Below, piece after piece: positions 10,655 to 22,124 of a stretch of 64,000 bases of DNA. Where the stretch lies: assembly GCA_039707465.1 (NCBI GenBank), contig CM077651.1:16596019-16660018 (forward strand), given 5' to 3'. This DNA is from Rhabdophis nuchalis. Taxonomy: Eukaryota > Chordata > Lepidosauria > Squamata > Natricidae. Within the stretch, counting starts at the first letter, position 1. The number at the start of each line of letters is the position of its first letter. A program made the translations under genes and the position numbers. The notes under the pieces were generated by a model, which ran no database searches, had not been told where the DNA came from, and saw nothing but the letters and a program-made list of their open reading frames with translations.

Positions 10655-11096
10655 TTCTCTCTCTCTTTCTGTCTTTCTCACTGTATGTTTCTGTCTCTCT
10701 CTGTCTGTGCCCCTCTGTCTCTCTCTCTCTGTCTGTCTCTCTGTCTCTCTCTATCTCTCTGTCTCTCTGTCTCTCTCTTTGTGTGTGTCTCTCTGTCTTT
10801 CTCACTGTATGTTTCTGTCTCTCTCTGTCTGTGCCCCTCTGTCTCTCTCTCTCTCTCTGTCTGTCTCTCTGTCTCTCTCTGTCTCTCTCTCTCTCTCTGT
10901 GTGTGTCTCTCTGTCTGTCTGTCTGTCTCTCTTTTTGTGTTTGTCTCTCTCTGTCTTTCTCACTGTATGTTTCTGTCTCTCTCTGTCTGTGCCCCTCTGT
11001 CTCTCTGTCTGTGTATGTGTGTGTGTGTGTTTGTTTGTGTCTCTGTCTTTCTCACTGTATGTTTCTGTCTCTCTCTGTCTGTCTCTCTCTCTCTCT
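10655..11096. repeat. CT/TCTG minisatellite with higher-order repeat
   Basis: A strand-asymmetric pyrimidine tract of TCTC and TCTG units. A longer unit containing 'ctttctcactgtatgtttc' followed by 'tgtgcccctctg' recurs near 10672, 10798, 10956 and 11048 (no 'tgtgcccctctg' in the last), so the array has a higher-order period of roughly 95-160 bp. All long frames here (Cys/Leu/Ser-rich) are translated repeat. Confidence 0.9.
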
Positions 11097-11524
11097 AGCA
11101 CCACTCATATATGATTTGCTGTCATCCCCCACCCTTCCTCAATAGATGCCCATGGATTCACAATGGGTCATTGTACATCTTTCTGCTTTTATTTCTAGAA
11201 ATTAACTTGCTTGTAAAGAGTTATAAACATGCAAATTAAACCAGTGAGAGAAAGCTTCTTAATTACAATAACAAACAAGTCAATAACTGTTCTCAAAACA
11301 GTTAGGGTTTCTCCTTCTTATCAAGGTTTGAATTTATTGCACATTCCAACAATTTAAACCTGAAATGAATAATGTGTAATTGTCGCAATGTTGCTAAAAA
11401 AAACAACCCATAATCCTTGATCAGTACTGAAATAGGTTGTAGCTGATGGATATTTATTTCTAACATCATGTGAAGAACCAAAAATGTTGTCACTCCTATC
11501 AACAATTTAAACTGTGATCAAATA
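11097..11524. other. AT-rich sequence, nothing recognised
   Basis: No supported feature. Confidence 0.5.
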
Positions 11525-11700
11525 TGTGGAACAGCTTACCTTCAGAAGTTAAGGGTTCTCCATCACTGGAAGCTTTTAAGAAGACCCATTTCTCTGGGTC
11601 TCCTGCCTGAGCAAGGGGGATAGACTAGAAGACCTCCAAAGTCCTTTCCAACTTTGTTATTATGCTATTTTGTTATTCTGTTATGTTTATATGATTATGG
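11525..11700 (+). mobile_element. CR1 LINE 3' tail fragment
   Basis: Plus-strand CR1 tail: 'tggaacagcttaccttcaga', 'gactagaagacctccaaag', 'ccttccaactttgttat' and a degenerate ATTCT-type terminal repeat. Confidence 0.75.
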
Positions 11701-12696
11701 CATCTGTATTAGGAGGAAACACTTCCAATCAGTCTTTTCAAGGCTGCCCTTTTCTTTAAAAAAATAATAATTGCAAGCATGCCAAACAATAATAGATTAG
11801 TCAAAGGTTCTTATTTATAAATTGCTGAAGTTATTCTATCATGAAAACTGTGTGTGCTGACATGGAATGAGAAAGATAATATATCAAACCTCTGCAATAA
11901 TTTCCCCTTACAGATCTATGGAAGGAACCCCTCACATAGATTATGGAATTACCTTACTGCAGATATGAATTTCATGGACCTCTTTTCAAATAGAAGGGCA
12001 CTAAATGTAAATTATAGCCTTGACATAGCAAAAAATATTGACTTTTCATTTAAGGGAGGCATTAAAATGGTTGTGCCCAATCAGCTCCTCTAACATGTAA
12101 TAAAGTAGAGATTTGCACTGAAGTAATCAATAAACATAAATCTACTATTAGCCTTTTGTCATGCGTGTAACTACAGCTAATGCTATTATAGTCTGATTGT
12201 GAGGAAAGCAAGATGGTACTTTTTAGTTTACCCTATATTCATGTTAAATTGCCTTTGCTATTTATGTAAAGGTTTAAAACGACACAAAGAAAAGGGGGAA
12301 ATTGTTTCATTTGCAGCTTGAGTCAATGTATTCCTTTTAGATTGGGCTAGTTAGTGTCTACCCTCTGACAATTGTAGTTTTATGCTTATATCTTTGGGCA
12401 AAGCATAAAAAGAGAAAAAATCATTAATTTAAATTGCCTTTAAAAGCAAAATTTCAGCAGTGGATTTCTTTTAAATAAAGATGAAGAGATGGGGTCAGTT
12501 TGAACAGATTACTAGAGAGCTGAGTGTTGTGACTCAGTATAATAGCAGTGCACACATTTCTAATTATTTTAGCTCTATTCTATTGAGCTGTTTTGACAGA
12601 GCAGGAACCACAGCAAAACTTCATTGGCAGGAACAATGGTGCAACAGCCAATGCTGAGAATCTAAGACAAGCTACACCACTGTTCTCTCTGAGTGG
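11701..12696. other. AT-rich sequence, nothing recognised
   Basis: The frame at 11854-12093 lacks family resemblance; no other signal. Confidence 0.5.
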
Positions 12697-12962
12697 TGTC
12701 CCAGAGGTGCTTTTTCAGGAGGCAACTGGACTTTTTTGCTTTTTTCTTTTGAAGTCATTTCGCTTCTCAACCAAGCAGCTTCTTCAGCTCTGACAGGATA
12801 GTGAAGAATGGAAGATGAACGAAGAAGATCCTGTCAGACCTGAATTTATTTCTTGGATGAAAAGTGAAACATCTTCAAAAGTAAAAAACAAGAAAGTCCA
12901 GTTGCCTCCTGGAAAAGCACCTTTGGGACAACCATGACCTGGATGACTGAGAATCTCTACAG
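12697..12962. mobile_element. Palindromic MITE, 'tcatccaag / cttggatga' family, copy 1
   Basis: Two arms related as inverted complements: 'gaggtgctttttcaggaggc' on the left and 'cctcctggaaaagcaccttt' on the right, with 'gcttcttcagctctgaca' and 'tcctgtcagacctgaa' near the centre. The right end is 'gacctggatgactgagaatc'. Related copies are at 21832-22030, 37366-37575 and 55166-55262. There is no coding capacity. Confidence 0.75.
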
Positions 12963-13185
12963 GCCTCTCTGAATATTGTTTCCTATGTATCTTAACTGTT
13001 ATGAGATTTTTTGGGACACACATGAAGCAGGAAAGGCAAGAAATAACATTAAAATTGAAAGGTCCTCCTATACATATGTATTCAAAACTCTAAAGAGTTT
13101 TCAAGCACACACAGAATGACTGGTTACAAATAGTCCAGTGCAAAGAACTTTCAATGGATTGAACTAATAAAATCATAAATGTGTA

Positions 13186-13463
13186 TTAGTAATAGAATAA
13201 TAGGATTGGAGGAGACCATGGAGGTCTTCTAGTCTAGCCCCCTGCCCAAGGAGGGAGTCCTTATTACATTCCAGACAAATGGTTGTCCAGTTTTTTTGAA
13301 GAACAAAGCAAAGTCTTTTCTAGCAACCTAGAACTAAGGATAAATTTCCTCATGTGAGAGCAATCAAACAATAGAACAGCTTGCCTTCCGAGGTCTTGGA
13401 TGCTTCATCACTGGAGGCTTTAAAATAGAGACTGGACAACCATTTATCTAAAATGGTATAGAG
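13186..13463. mobile_element. Two CR1 fragments in opposite orientation
   Basis: 13186-13295 is a minus-strand CR1 tail ('aggtcttctagtctagcccc'). 13305-13463 is a plus-strand CR1 segment ('gaacagcttgccttccgag', 'tcactggaggctttaaa'). They meet tail-to-body near 13300. The second is cut by the hAT element beginning at 13465. Confidence 0.7.
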
Positions 13464-13464
13464 T

Positions 13465-13760
13465 AGGGGTGTCAAACTCAAGGCCCATGGGCCAAATTTG
13501 GGCCACAGGGTGCTTAAATCTGGCCCGCGGGGCTGGTTTGGAAATAAAAAAAGACCGGCCTGCAGTGCTTCTGCTGGCTAAAATGGGGAGAGGGTGTGGG
13601 TGTGTTTTGGGCCTGGTTTTGGCCCTCATGGCCTCCTATGGCAGTCTGACAGCTGAAAATGGGTCTTGAGGGGCCAAAAATAGGCCAAAATGGGCTGTTT
13701 TCAGCCCCCTGCCTCCTACAGCAGTCTATCAGGCAAAAATGGGCCACTGGAGGGGGGAGG
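13465..13760. mobile_element. hAT-type element (GGGGTGTCAAACTC family), right end unclear
   Basis: The left end TAGGGGTGTCAAACTC abuts a CR1 fragment at 'ggtatagag', where CR1 consensus would continue. The next sequence ('ggcccatgggccaaattt', 'ctggcccgcgg') matches the family of 58633-58844. I could not find a matching right terminus or target duplication, so the end is approximate. Confidence 0.55.
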
Positions 13761-14920
13761 GACACACAGGTTTTATATGTTTCTTTCTCAGCCCCATCTA
13801 TTTTATCCTCCTTCCTGTTGGCTACTTTACACATGATTCCTGGTTTAAAATATATGGAACAGCTCTAATCCAAAATAATTTGCTCACTTATCTGTGGCTG
13901 TAATGTAATTTGCTTGGTTTTGACTTAAAACTGGACTGTGTTATCTCCCCCATAATGGTTTGTAAACAATATAGTGAGCCTAAAACCTTAAAATATAGAA
14001 CATGATTGGATGTAGACTATTTATTGTACTTTGCACAAGCTATAAGATGCAGTATGTCATATGAAAACATCCAGGGGTTATTTCTAAATTGCGATTTACT
14101 GGGTAATACACAAATGGGTGAATTTACAGAACACAAAGAGTCAAAATCAAATGATATTATGACTGGATAGTATGCAAATCTTACAGATAGACGGCAGCTG
14201 TTGTTCAGGTATGCATTAAACTCAGTGAAGTCAGTCCTAATGGATCTGGAAAAATGCATGCATATTTTCTGAATCTTTCTAGACATTTAGCAATATATTG
14301 TGATTATTTGGCTGTGCTGAACAGTGTTCCTATTTACAAGGGATAACTGAAATAAAACTTTAATTTTTCAACAAATATTAAAAATAAAAAATGGGAGGGT
14401 CAGCTAAAGTATTCTACATAGAGTGAGTTAGTATTTCAAAGGAAAGATTCAACAGGGAACAGGGAAACCTAAGTTGATATTGCCCAAGCAATAACAAAGA
14501 TTGTACAATTTTGTTATTTGGGGATGGAGAAATGCCATAAATAAGGTAGACAGATCAATACATGAAGAAGACAAAAAAGGAGATACGAGTGAATTAAAGA
14601 TAATTGAATTGCTTTGTTTAAAAGTATCTTAAGGTTCTAAATGTTGATGTATCTTTCAGCCCAGTAAGTATAACTATAATACCTTGGATGTTGTTTCGGT
14701 TGTCTTGACTTACATTAGGCTTTTGAACATCTCTGTTCTGACAATATTATGCACATATTCAGATCTGCTCCTATGCAAAAGAGTTAAGCCCTATAGCAGC
14801 TGGGGACTCTACATGTCTTTAATCTCTATATTATGGAATTGAAACTATTTGGGCCAGAAAGTAAATCTCCCATTGTCTGGAATAGCTGTTTTGAATGCAA
14901 AGGGGAAAACACAAAGGGGA
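13761..14920. other. AT-rich sequence, nothing recognised
   Basis: No supported feature; frame at 14017-14286 has no recognisable domain. Confidence 0.5.
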
Positions 14921-15335
14921 AAACTAAAACATATGAAGAACGGTTGCAGGAACTGGGGATGTCTAGTTTAATGAAAAGAAGGACTAGGGGAGACATGATA
15001 GCAATGTTCTGATATCTCAGGGGCTGCCACAAAGAAGAGGGAGTCAAGCTATTCCCCAAAGCATCTGAGGGCAGAACAAGAAGCAATGGGTGGAAACTAA
15101 TCTAGGAGAGAAGCAACTTAGAACTGAGGAGAAATTTCCTGACAGTTAGAACAATCAATCAGTGGAACAGCTTGTCTCCAGAAGTTGTGACTGCCCCAAC
15201 ACTGCAAGTCTTCAAAAAGATGTTGGATAGCCACTTGTCTGAAATGGTATAGGGTTTCCTGCCTAGGCAGGGAGTTGGACTAGATGACCTCCAAGGTCCC
15301 TTCCAACTCTGCTATTGTATTATTGTAATATGCAT
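14921..15335 (+). mobile_element. CR1 LINE 3' fragment with reverse transcriptase C-terminal relic
   Basis: Plus strand encodes the CR1 terminal blocks '[20 protein letters not shown]', 'KASEGRTRSNGWKLI', 'LELRRNFLTVRTINQWN' and 'VFKKMLDSHLSEMV', broken by at least two stops. The tail follows: 'gacctccaaggtcccttcca' with a degenerate ATT repeat. Confidence 0.85.
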
Positions 15336-15339
15336 CTTG

Positions 15340-15430
15340 AGCTTGGGTCAAACACCCACCCTGACCACACCCACAATGACCACACCGACCCTAGCCAGCC
15401 GGGTTCAAACACAACCCTGATGTGACCCTT
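15340..15430. mobile_element. Possible hAT right-end fragment
   Basis: 'gaccacacccacaatgacc' and 'caaccctgatgtgaccc' resemble the interior and right end of the 58633-58844 family. Short and decayed. Confidence 0.35.
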
Positions 15431-16536
15431 CCACCTCTGTTATTCTATGTTCTATTTCTTTCTAAAATTGTGTACATATATTCCCTTTTTCTAAGTTTCC
15501 AGATATATTCTCCCTCTCTTTAAAAGTCTTTGGGAAAATACATGAATGTGTCATTGAACCGAAAGCTGAAATGTTTGTTTGACATTGTCCCATATGGCTA
15601 TTTTATTTTATTTTATTTTATTTTATTTTATTATTTATTTTATTTTATTATTATTTTAATCTGACAATGTTGTTGACCATCAGCTGAAAGTCGGGCATGG
15701 TTTGGGGGTAAAACAGAGTGCATCTTAATCAGTGGAAGGCCAAAAGGCTAATTAAACTCACTGACAAGGAATTAGCATAGCTCAGACAGGGGAGTATTAA
15801 GGACTTTATTGGGGGGGAGGGGAAATCCTGCCATCAGAACATAGCTTAAAGGGGCAAGCCATTAAAAATGTATAGGACCTTTCAGAAAGTACTAAAATGA
15901 GGACTAAATGGCATTTTAATTGCTACTTCAGACTTTAAGCTCTTATTTTAGTTTAGTGTATTTCTCTCCCACAAAACAGAAGCTACCTTGGATGCTAGAG
16001 CAGTGCAAGGGAGAGAATTCCACTCAGTTTGGTTGCAATGTGAGACCATCTGCATTAATATTTTCTCATTATTAAGTTACATCCCACTTGTCATTCTTTG
16101 AGAGATGAAGATTCGAGCTAAATTCTTTAGAGATGCTGCAGATGTTCATCCAACTCACTGCCATGTGTAGAGATAATGACCCTGCTTGATGCTTGTCAAG
16201 GACCATTTTTGCAAAGAGGGGATTGAATTCCTGGAGTTAAAGACTTTGTTAAAAAAAAGATTCTGATCAGGCAGGTAAGTTATTCTGCAGCTGTTGAAAC
16301 TGTTGAGAGTGAGTTGTAGAGCTAAAGAGAGGGAGAAGGGGAAGACTCAGAAATGTAATTCTCAGATTGAAAGAGAAGAAGTTTCTCTTGATGGTGAAAT
16401 GGGTGGAATGTAAATGTAATAAATAAATTGAATTAAAATTAGTGCAGGGGAGAGAAAGAGAAAGGAAGTGCCTGAGAGAGACTGGGGATTTGTCTAAGAC
16501 ACTTAGAATCCTAACCTACTTCTTGAAACAGGATGA
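15431..16536. other. AT-rich sequence with a (TTTTA)n tract
   Basis: A (TTTTA)n/(TTTA)n microsatellite occupies 15599-15658. Nothing else is recognised. Confidence 0.6.
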
Positions 16537-16942
16537 TATAGAATAGAATAACAGAGTTGGAAGGGACCTCAGAGGTCTTCTAGTCCAACCCCCTGCCTAG
16601 GCAGGAAACCCTACACCATTTCAGACAGATGGCTATCCAACATCTTAAAGACTTCCAGTGTTGGGATATTCACAACTTCTGGAGGCAAGTTGTTCCACTG
16701 ATTAATTGTTCTCACTGTCAGGAAATTTCTCCTCAGTCCTAAGTTGCTTCTGTCCTTGATTAGTTTCCATCCATTGCTTCTTGTTCTGCCCTCAGGTGCT
16801 TTGGAGAATAGCTTGACTCTCTCTTCTTTGTGGCAGCCTCTGAGATATCGGAACACTGCTATCATGTCTCCCCCGGTCCTTCTTTTCATTAAACTAGACA
16901 TACCCAGTTCCTGCAACCGTTCTTCATATGCTTTAGCCCACT
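16537..16942 (-). mobile_element. CR1 LINE 3' fragment, open C-terminal frame
   Basis: The minus-strand frame ending at 16611 carries '[20 protein letters not shown]', 'KAPEGRTRSNGWKLIKDRSN', 'NQWNNLPPEVV' and terminal 'MLDSHLSEMV' without internal stops, so this copy is among the less decayed CR1s here. One residue is missing before MLDSHL compared with other copies (FK-MLD against FKKMLD), an in-frame 3-bp deletion. The 3' tail lies at 16537-16610. Confidence 0.85.
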
Positions 16943-17412
16943 CCCCCAAGATAATTGTAAATTGAAATGTGCCCTCCATTTTCTTTCTCTTTGTGGCTTA
17001 TTTTGCCTACCTTTCAATGCATGGCTGAAATTTAAGATCAAGGAAGTCAAGAAGTGGATTCTCAAATAATCTATGAAGATTTTTTAAATCAAAATCTCTT
17101 GGTTTTTAAATTGCCATGGAGCTCTTCATTCAGTAGAGGAGATGATGAAATTAGGAACTGTGTTCTTTCTCTCTCTCGTATTATAAACAAATATAAAGGA
17201 TTAAAAGTTACCTGGTAGTGAGTAGACTTTGTTTCTGTTTCTGTTTTTCTGTAGTTATGGGGTTCTTCCATAACATATGACAGTTTTCCCTTTCTTGGAA
17301 TGTTATTGTTTAGGAATTTTAGATTATCTTTGATTGAAAAGTTATATTTCCTGCTCTTACTATATGTTCTCATCTTTCTATTCCTTTTTCCTTTAAATAC
17401 TAAACACTTTCT
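16943..17412. other. AT-rich sequence, nothing recognised
   Basis: No supported feature. Confidence 0.5.
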
Positions 17413-17414
17413 AG

Positions 17415-17445
<31 letters not shown>

Positions 17446-17490
17446 TGCAAGAGAGGGAGGGAGGGAGGGGGAGGGAGGGAGAGAGAGATA
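17413..17490. repeat. GT then GAGAGG/GGGA purine tract
   Basis: A short GT run followed by GA- and GGGA-rich purine sequence. Confidence 0.85.
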
Positions 17491-17513
17491 TCCCCCATGT
17501 AAACTGTAGGTGG

Positions 17514-17682
17514 CAGATGTGGTATTCTACCAGTGCGGACCAGTTCATCCAAACCAGTAAGGGAAATTGCAAGTGACCCCGTCACCTGCCTGAGCTCTAT
17601 GGTATCCCATTTAGGCCCTTTTTTAGCAAAAGGACATGCACATTTGTGAACCAGTATGGAAGGTAAGTAAATACCACCCCTA
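17514..17682. mobile_element. Short hAT MITE with perfect 8-bp target duplication
   Basis: Ends CAGATGTGGTATTC and AATACCACCCCTA are inverted repeats. GTAGGTGG flanks both sides exactly (17506-17513 and 17683-17690). Subterminal 'gcggaccagttcatccaaac' fits the family at 35726-36108. 169 bp, non-coding. Confidence 0.8.
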
Positions 17683-17690
17683 GTAGGTGG

Positions 17691-18099
17691 CAAAATACTA
17701 TAAAGTCAAAACTACCCTCTCCCCTGACCCCTGTCAACATGAATCAAAATAAGTTATTAAAAAAAAGTACTTCTTATATAAAGCTGCATTGCTGAGAGGA
17801 AAATAGCATAAAATGTGGCTGCTTTAAAATATTGGAGTGATTATATCCTACTTCTAGTTTCCCTTCTCAGAATAGAGATGGTAGCAGAACTGCCAATCAT
17901 CATCTCAAGAGTATCTTTGGTGACAGATGTGATATCCCAATGCTGGATCTTGCTCCCTGTGAAGGAAATAGCACATCCGGTGCTGTCTATTGCCCGACAG
18001 TTGCTTTTAAAAATATAAGTTTGCTGCCTCAGAAAAAAAACCTAAGTGAGGTGGGTTTGCACGCCTGCTATGAAATATTCACCCTTCAACACAGAACTT
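17691..18099. other. Sequence next to the R4-like LINE, unassigned
   Basis: May include the 3' UTR of the neighbouring LINE, but I cannot place its end. Confidence 0.4.
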
Positions 18100-18599
18100 C
18101 TAAAATGATTTCATGCCATTTCCTATTATGGTACGTTGCACACTCAGCCAGATGTTTATACTGGATTTACAATTTTTATCCACCTATCAAGTCGTTCCCA
18201 AGAACCTGGGATAGGCAAATTCTATGGTTGAATGGTGATAAAGGTATTATTGCAGGATGTAAGCTGTTGCAAGTAATGCTCCCTTTTGCAATTGAACGAT
18301 GGTGATTATTTTCAATGCCAGTGGTGTCCAAGTGCTGCTCCCTATATTTTGAAATTGCACCCAAGGAGCCTATTACTATTGGGATTGTTTTGGCTTTCTT
18401 TTGCCACTGTCATTCTATTTCTATTTTCAGAGCATTGCATTTTGTAATTTTCTCCCCAAATGTTTTCTTGTCCGCTGACTGCAGATATTTCACTGTCCAC
18501 AATCTACAATATATATTTTTCTCTTTTTGAAAAAATCAACAATTATGTCTGGAGTGTTATGTGGTGGATAATTATCTGTTTAATTCTAAGTCTGATGAG

Positions 18600-18803
18600 C
18601 TGTGGTGGTACAATGTAGGCTAACTCTGCCGACTGCCATCAGTTTGATCCTGACTGGCTCAAGGTTGACTCAGTCTTCCATCCTACTGAGGCCGGTTAAA
18701 TGAAGACCCAGATTGGTGGGGGCAATAGGCTGACTAAATAAACTGCTCAGAGAGGGCTGTGAAGCACTGTGGTATTTAAACCTAAGTGCTACTGCTATTG
18801 CTA
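18600..18803 (+). mobile_element. Sauria-type SINE, copy 1
   Basis: Tail blocks 'gctcaaggttgactcagtct', 'gagagggctgtgaagcactg' and 'taagtgctactgctattgct' match the window's other Sauria-type copies. The tRNA-like head is decayed. Confidence 0.8.
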
Positions 18804-19159
18804 AAGTCCCAGAGGACTTGATTTTCTATTATGTTTGCTTGCAGGCAAATGATATTGTCCAGATATTGATAGCTTTGATCATAGTCTACCGTACAATTTT
18901 GTATTTAGTGATTTTCTAACTCTCTGTATGTATTCTTAATGAATCACATTTTTAAACTTGTCCATGCTCGATGTTAACCAACTTTCAAGTGGTCAGATAT
19001 TTTTAGAGTTCATCCTGATGACTTCTGATGATTTGATCATTTGGCACTTCAATTCCATTACTTTCTGGAATTTTATATCAATGTATTGCTACACTAGGCC
19101 AAATCCTCTTCCTATATCTTTACTACTATCTTTACTAAAAACCTCTACATTGCTTGTTA

Positions 19160-19489
19160 AAAGGTTCCCCCTCTCAAACATATGTGCTAGTTGTTCCCAA
19201 CTCTAGAGGGCAGTCCCTCATCCCTGTTTCAAAACCGAAGAGCCAGCGCTGTCCGAAGATGTCTGTGGCCGGCATGACTAAACACCAAAGGCTTATGGAA
19301 TGCTTCCCATCAAAGATGGTTCCTATTTTTCTACTTGCATTCTTATATGTTTTCAAACCTGCTAGGCTGGCAGAAGCTGGGACAAGTAATGGGAACTCAT
19401 TCTGTTAAGAGCACTAGGGATTCAAACCGCCGAACTGCCAACCTCTCTGATCAACAGGCTCAGAGTCTTAGCCACTAAGCCACCACATC
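19160..19489 (-). mobile_element. tRNA-derived SINE with a 23-bp perfect target duplication
   Basis: Flanking direct repeats at 19137-19159 and 19490-19512 are identical over 23 bases (core CCTCTACATTGCTTG). The 3' end is at left ('ggttccccctctc'). At right, on the minus strand, lies the tRNA-like head with A box 'TGGCTTAGTGGCTAAG' and B box 'GGTTTGAATCC'. These pol III promoter boxes identify the family as tRNA-derived. Confidence 0.9.
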
Positions 19490-19882
19490 AAAAACCTCTA
19501 CATTGCTTGTTAGGGACTAGATTTTGATTTCTGGTTTTTCACAAAGTTTTCCATGAAGTTTCAGAACATCCATGTAAAAAAAAATGTGATATTTTATTCA
19601 CATATTGTGCTGTATGATAGCCAATATTTGTTTTCTTCAAATTCACTGAAAGTGAACAATGTCAAATAATAAGGGTGATAATGAGTTACCCTGCAAGATG
19701 CCTCACTTAATATTGACAAGCTCATTTTTTTTTTCATTTCCAACCGATTCTGTCTTCTACTGCTTCATTATCTTTTCTATAAATATTCTGTTTTATTGAC
19801 ACCACTTTTTTCCAGACGTTTGATGATCCAATTATGTGATGATCCAAAGATTATAATTTTAATACCCAGTTTTTCTGTAACT

Positions 19883-20116
19883 ACCCTATTTCCCCCAAAA
19901 TAAGACCACTCTGGATAATAAGATCAATTAGGCTTTCAAGTGCATGCGCTAAAATAAGCCCTCCCTGAAAATATTGCAACACAGCAGCAGCCATGAGGTG
20001 ACTGTGCTCGCCACCTCCATACTTCAAAAATAATAAGACCTCCCTGAAAATAAGGCCAAGCACTTATTTTTGGGTGTCAAAAAAATAAGACCCTGTCTTA
20101 TTTTCGGGGAAACATG
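19883..20116. mobile_element. Palindromic MITE with AAAATAAGACC motifs
   Basis: Outer arms 'CCCTATTTCCCCCAAAATAA' and 'TTATTTTCGGGGAAA' are inverted. Internal copies of 'aataagacctccctgaaaat' give a nested fold-back structure. Flanking TA is present on both sides (19881-19882 region and 20114-20117 region). Superfamily not assigned. Confidence 0.65.
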
Positions 20117-20490
20117 TACTACTGCTGTACTTTAGGTAACCTGATTTGTCTATTTTATAGATGCTATTTTAATCCTTGCAAGTATTTTATTCATATCCTT
20201 CATTATAGGTATCAGATCTTTTCTTTGCTGGTAATAGAAGTTATGCTATAATTTTCTCTTTTATTTTTTTATTTTATTTTTTTAATGGGGAAGAGTCAAC
20301 TTATAGGTTACTTCAGTTTTGGCCTGTTCAGATTCTGTTGTTATTTCTACGAAGTTATCTTTTCTGTAGTTCATTTTGACTATTTGCAATTGTTGCTTTC
20401 TAAATTTCTTCTACGATTGTTTTGAGTCTGCATCCCTGAATATTTTATTTTTAATCATGAATCTTCTTTGATCGTTAATCATTCTTCAAT

Positions 20491-21150
20491 GATATTTGAT
20501 TCTGGGTTTTTTTTTTTAATATTCAAACATTCAATTTAGATATCTCCACTTAGTTAGTTCTTATTTCTAGTAACACACCATAATAATGCAATTTTCAAAC
20601 ACAATATATATTTGACTTCTCTGTGGTTGTTGTAATTCCAATAATTCTACAGGACCAAGCCCTGGGTTGCCCAGCCATAATCCCTGATTCCTGTTGTACA
20701 TGGGGCTGTATTTTCTTTATTTATTTCTAAAGAAAGATTGCCTCCAAAAAGGCAGTAATAATGAAAGCACATTTTTCATTTCTTTTCAATAATCACTTCC
20801 TTCAAGAAGCTATAATTGCTCCATTAAAACAATACTCTGAACTTTGTGCTTAATGCAAATCATGCATTCATTTGCATTCTCTTATGTTAGCTTTTCCAAA
20901 TAATTCCATTCTAATGATATAGTTGCATTTTAATTATAAACACGGAATATTCAGGTAAATTGAGTGAAGAGCATTCGAAGAATATTATCCCTGCCCAGGA
21001 AAGGATTAAACAGAAACAAAGGACAGATTTGGAACTATTTATCTTTTTCCATATAGAATATAGCAGCCATATAAAATAATTTTTCTGCCTGATGGAGAGT
21101 TGTGTCAGATTTATACCTATTTGTAATCCAAATGTGTGTGTGTATGTGTG
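20491..21150. other. AT-rich sequence, nothing recognised
   Basis: No supported feature. Confidence 0.5.
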
Positions 21151-21169
21151 AGCGCTATGTCAAAGCACC

Positions 21170-21385
21170 TGGTATGCCCAAATATGGGAGGGAGCATACT
21201 GTACATACTTATTTCATTGGCTCAGCTGATAAGGGAGGAGAGCTTGTGGCTTAGTGGCTAATGCAACTGCCTAAAATGTAAAACAGCCCAAGTTAGAATC
21301 CCAGTGAGACTATGGCTAGCTGATGAGAGCTAAACAGCTTCAAATAGATCTATACTAATCTCCCTTTATTTATTTATCAGCACAA
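21170..21385 (+). mobile_element. Third SINE family, copy 1 ('tggcttagtggctaatgc')
   Basis: The head at 21240-21305 carries A-box-like 'TGGCTTAGTGGC' and B-box-like 'AGTTAGAATCC'. The body 'atggctagctgatgagagct' and tail 'tctccctttatttatttatc' recur at 43243-43372 (minus) and 58196-58345 (plus). The upstream 'tatgcccaaatatgggaggg' also recurs, in reverse, at 58095-58130. Confidence 0.75.
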
Positions 21386-21392
21386 ATGCAAC

Positions 21393-21433
21393 ACACACTT
21401 ACACACACACTTACACACACACACACACACACA
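21393..21433. repeat. (AC)n microsatellite
   Basis: ACAC runs with TTAC variants. Confidence 0.9.
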
Positions 21434-21831
21434 GCATCCTTTCTTCACATGTCTTTGCTCCATCTATTAGGAAGTGGGTTTTGTTCTCTTTTTTCTTTTC
21501 TTTTCTGCATTCTTGCTTTCCTGTCTTGTGAATTCTCATGTTACACTGACTGTGCCAGCTGTTAATTGGGATCACCAGAGATCATCTGAGATTTATCTTA
21601 CACTGATGGATCCAGGACATGCCCTAGACAATATTAAAGTACACATTTAACTTATGTACTTTAATTTGAAGTTTCAGTGAAGTAGTGCTGGATATTAATA
21701 GGATGCTTAATTATATTTTATCCATATTTCCTAATGATCACCGGTGGCTTCCCAAAGATATTAAATGGTGCTGGAGACCTATTGGTATCTTGAGCAATCT
21801 TACAAGTATACTGTATAACTACAGTATGGAG

Positions 21832-22030
21832 ATTCTCCGTTATCCAGGTCATGGTTGTCGCAAAGGTGCTTTTTCAAGCGGTAACTGAACTTTCTTTGTT
21901 TTTTCTTGAAGATGTTTCATTTCTCATCCAAGTTCAGAACTGAAGAAGCTTCTTGGATGATAAGTGAAATGTCTTCAAGGAAAAACAAAGAAACTCCGGT
22001 CGCCTCTTGAAAAAATACTTCTGGAATGAC
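21832..22030. mobile_element. Palindromic MITE, 'tcatccaag' family, copy 2
   Basis: Left arm 'ccaggtcatggttgtcgcaa', 'cttgaagatgtttcatttct', right arm 'gaagcttcttggatgataag', 'cttcaaggaaaaacaaagaa'. Arms pair over most of about 90 bases. Confidence 0.8.
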
Positions 22031-22124
22031 CTACAAACTTTACTCTTCCTAATATTACTATGTGGGGCCTAGCCTTTAGATAACAGTATAGCTCCTGAAT
22101 TGGAGTGTTGTCAATTTCCAACCC

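Larger units (their letters stand above)
18100..20490 (-). mobile_element. Degenerate R4-like LINE carrying three later insertions
   Basis: Minus-strand conceptual translation in shifting frames gives, in the right order, the reverse transcriptase block 'GILQGNSLSPLLFDIV' (about 19650-19705), 'KDIGRGFGLV' (about 19100-19140), 'EYIQRVRKSLNTKLYGRL' (about 18890-18945) and the C-terminal 'KTIPIVIGSLGAI' (about 18345-18400). These match blocks I recall from R4/Dong-type elements. Many stops and frameshifts show an old copy. Insertions inside it are a Sauria SINE (18600-18803), a tRNA SINE (19160-19489) and a palindromic MITE (19883-20116). End points are approximate. Confidence 0.65.

Noticed and set aside
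10634..11145. Cys/Leu/Ser-rich frames of 120-154 residues as cysteine-rich secreted peptides
   Set aside because: Translated CT/TCTG repeat in all three frames; no signal peptide or cysteine framework beyond the repeat.
18176..18530. Small frames as host exons
   Set aside because: The minus-strand peptide matches the C-terminal region of the R4-like LINE; the plus-strand one is its shadow.
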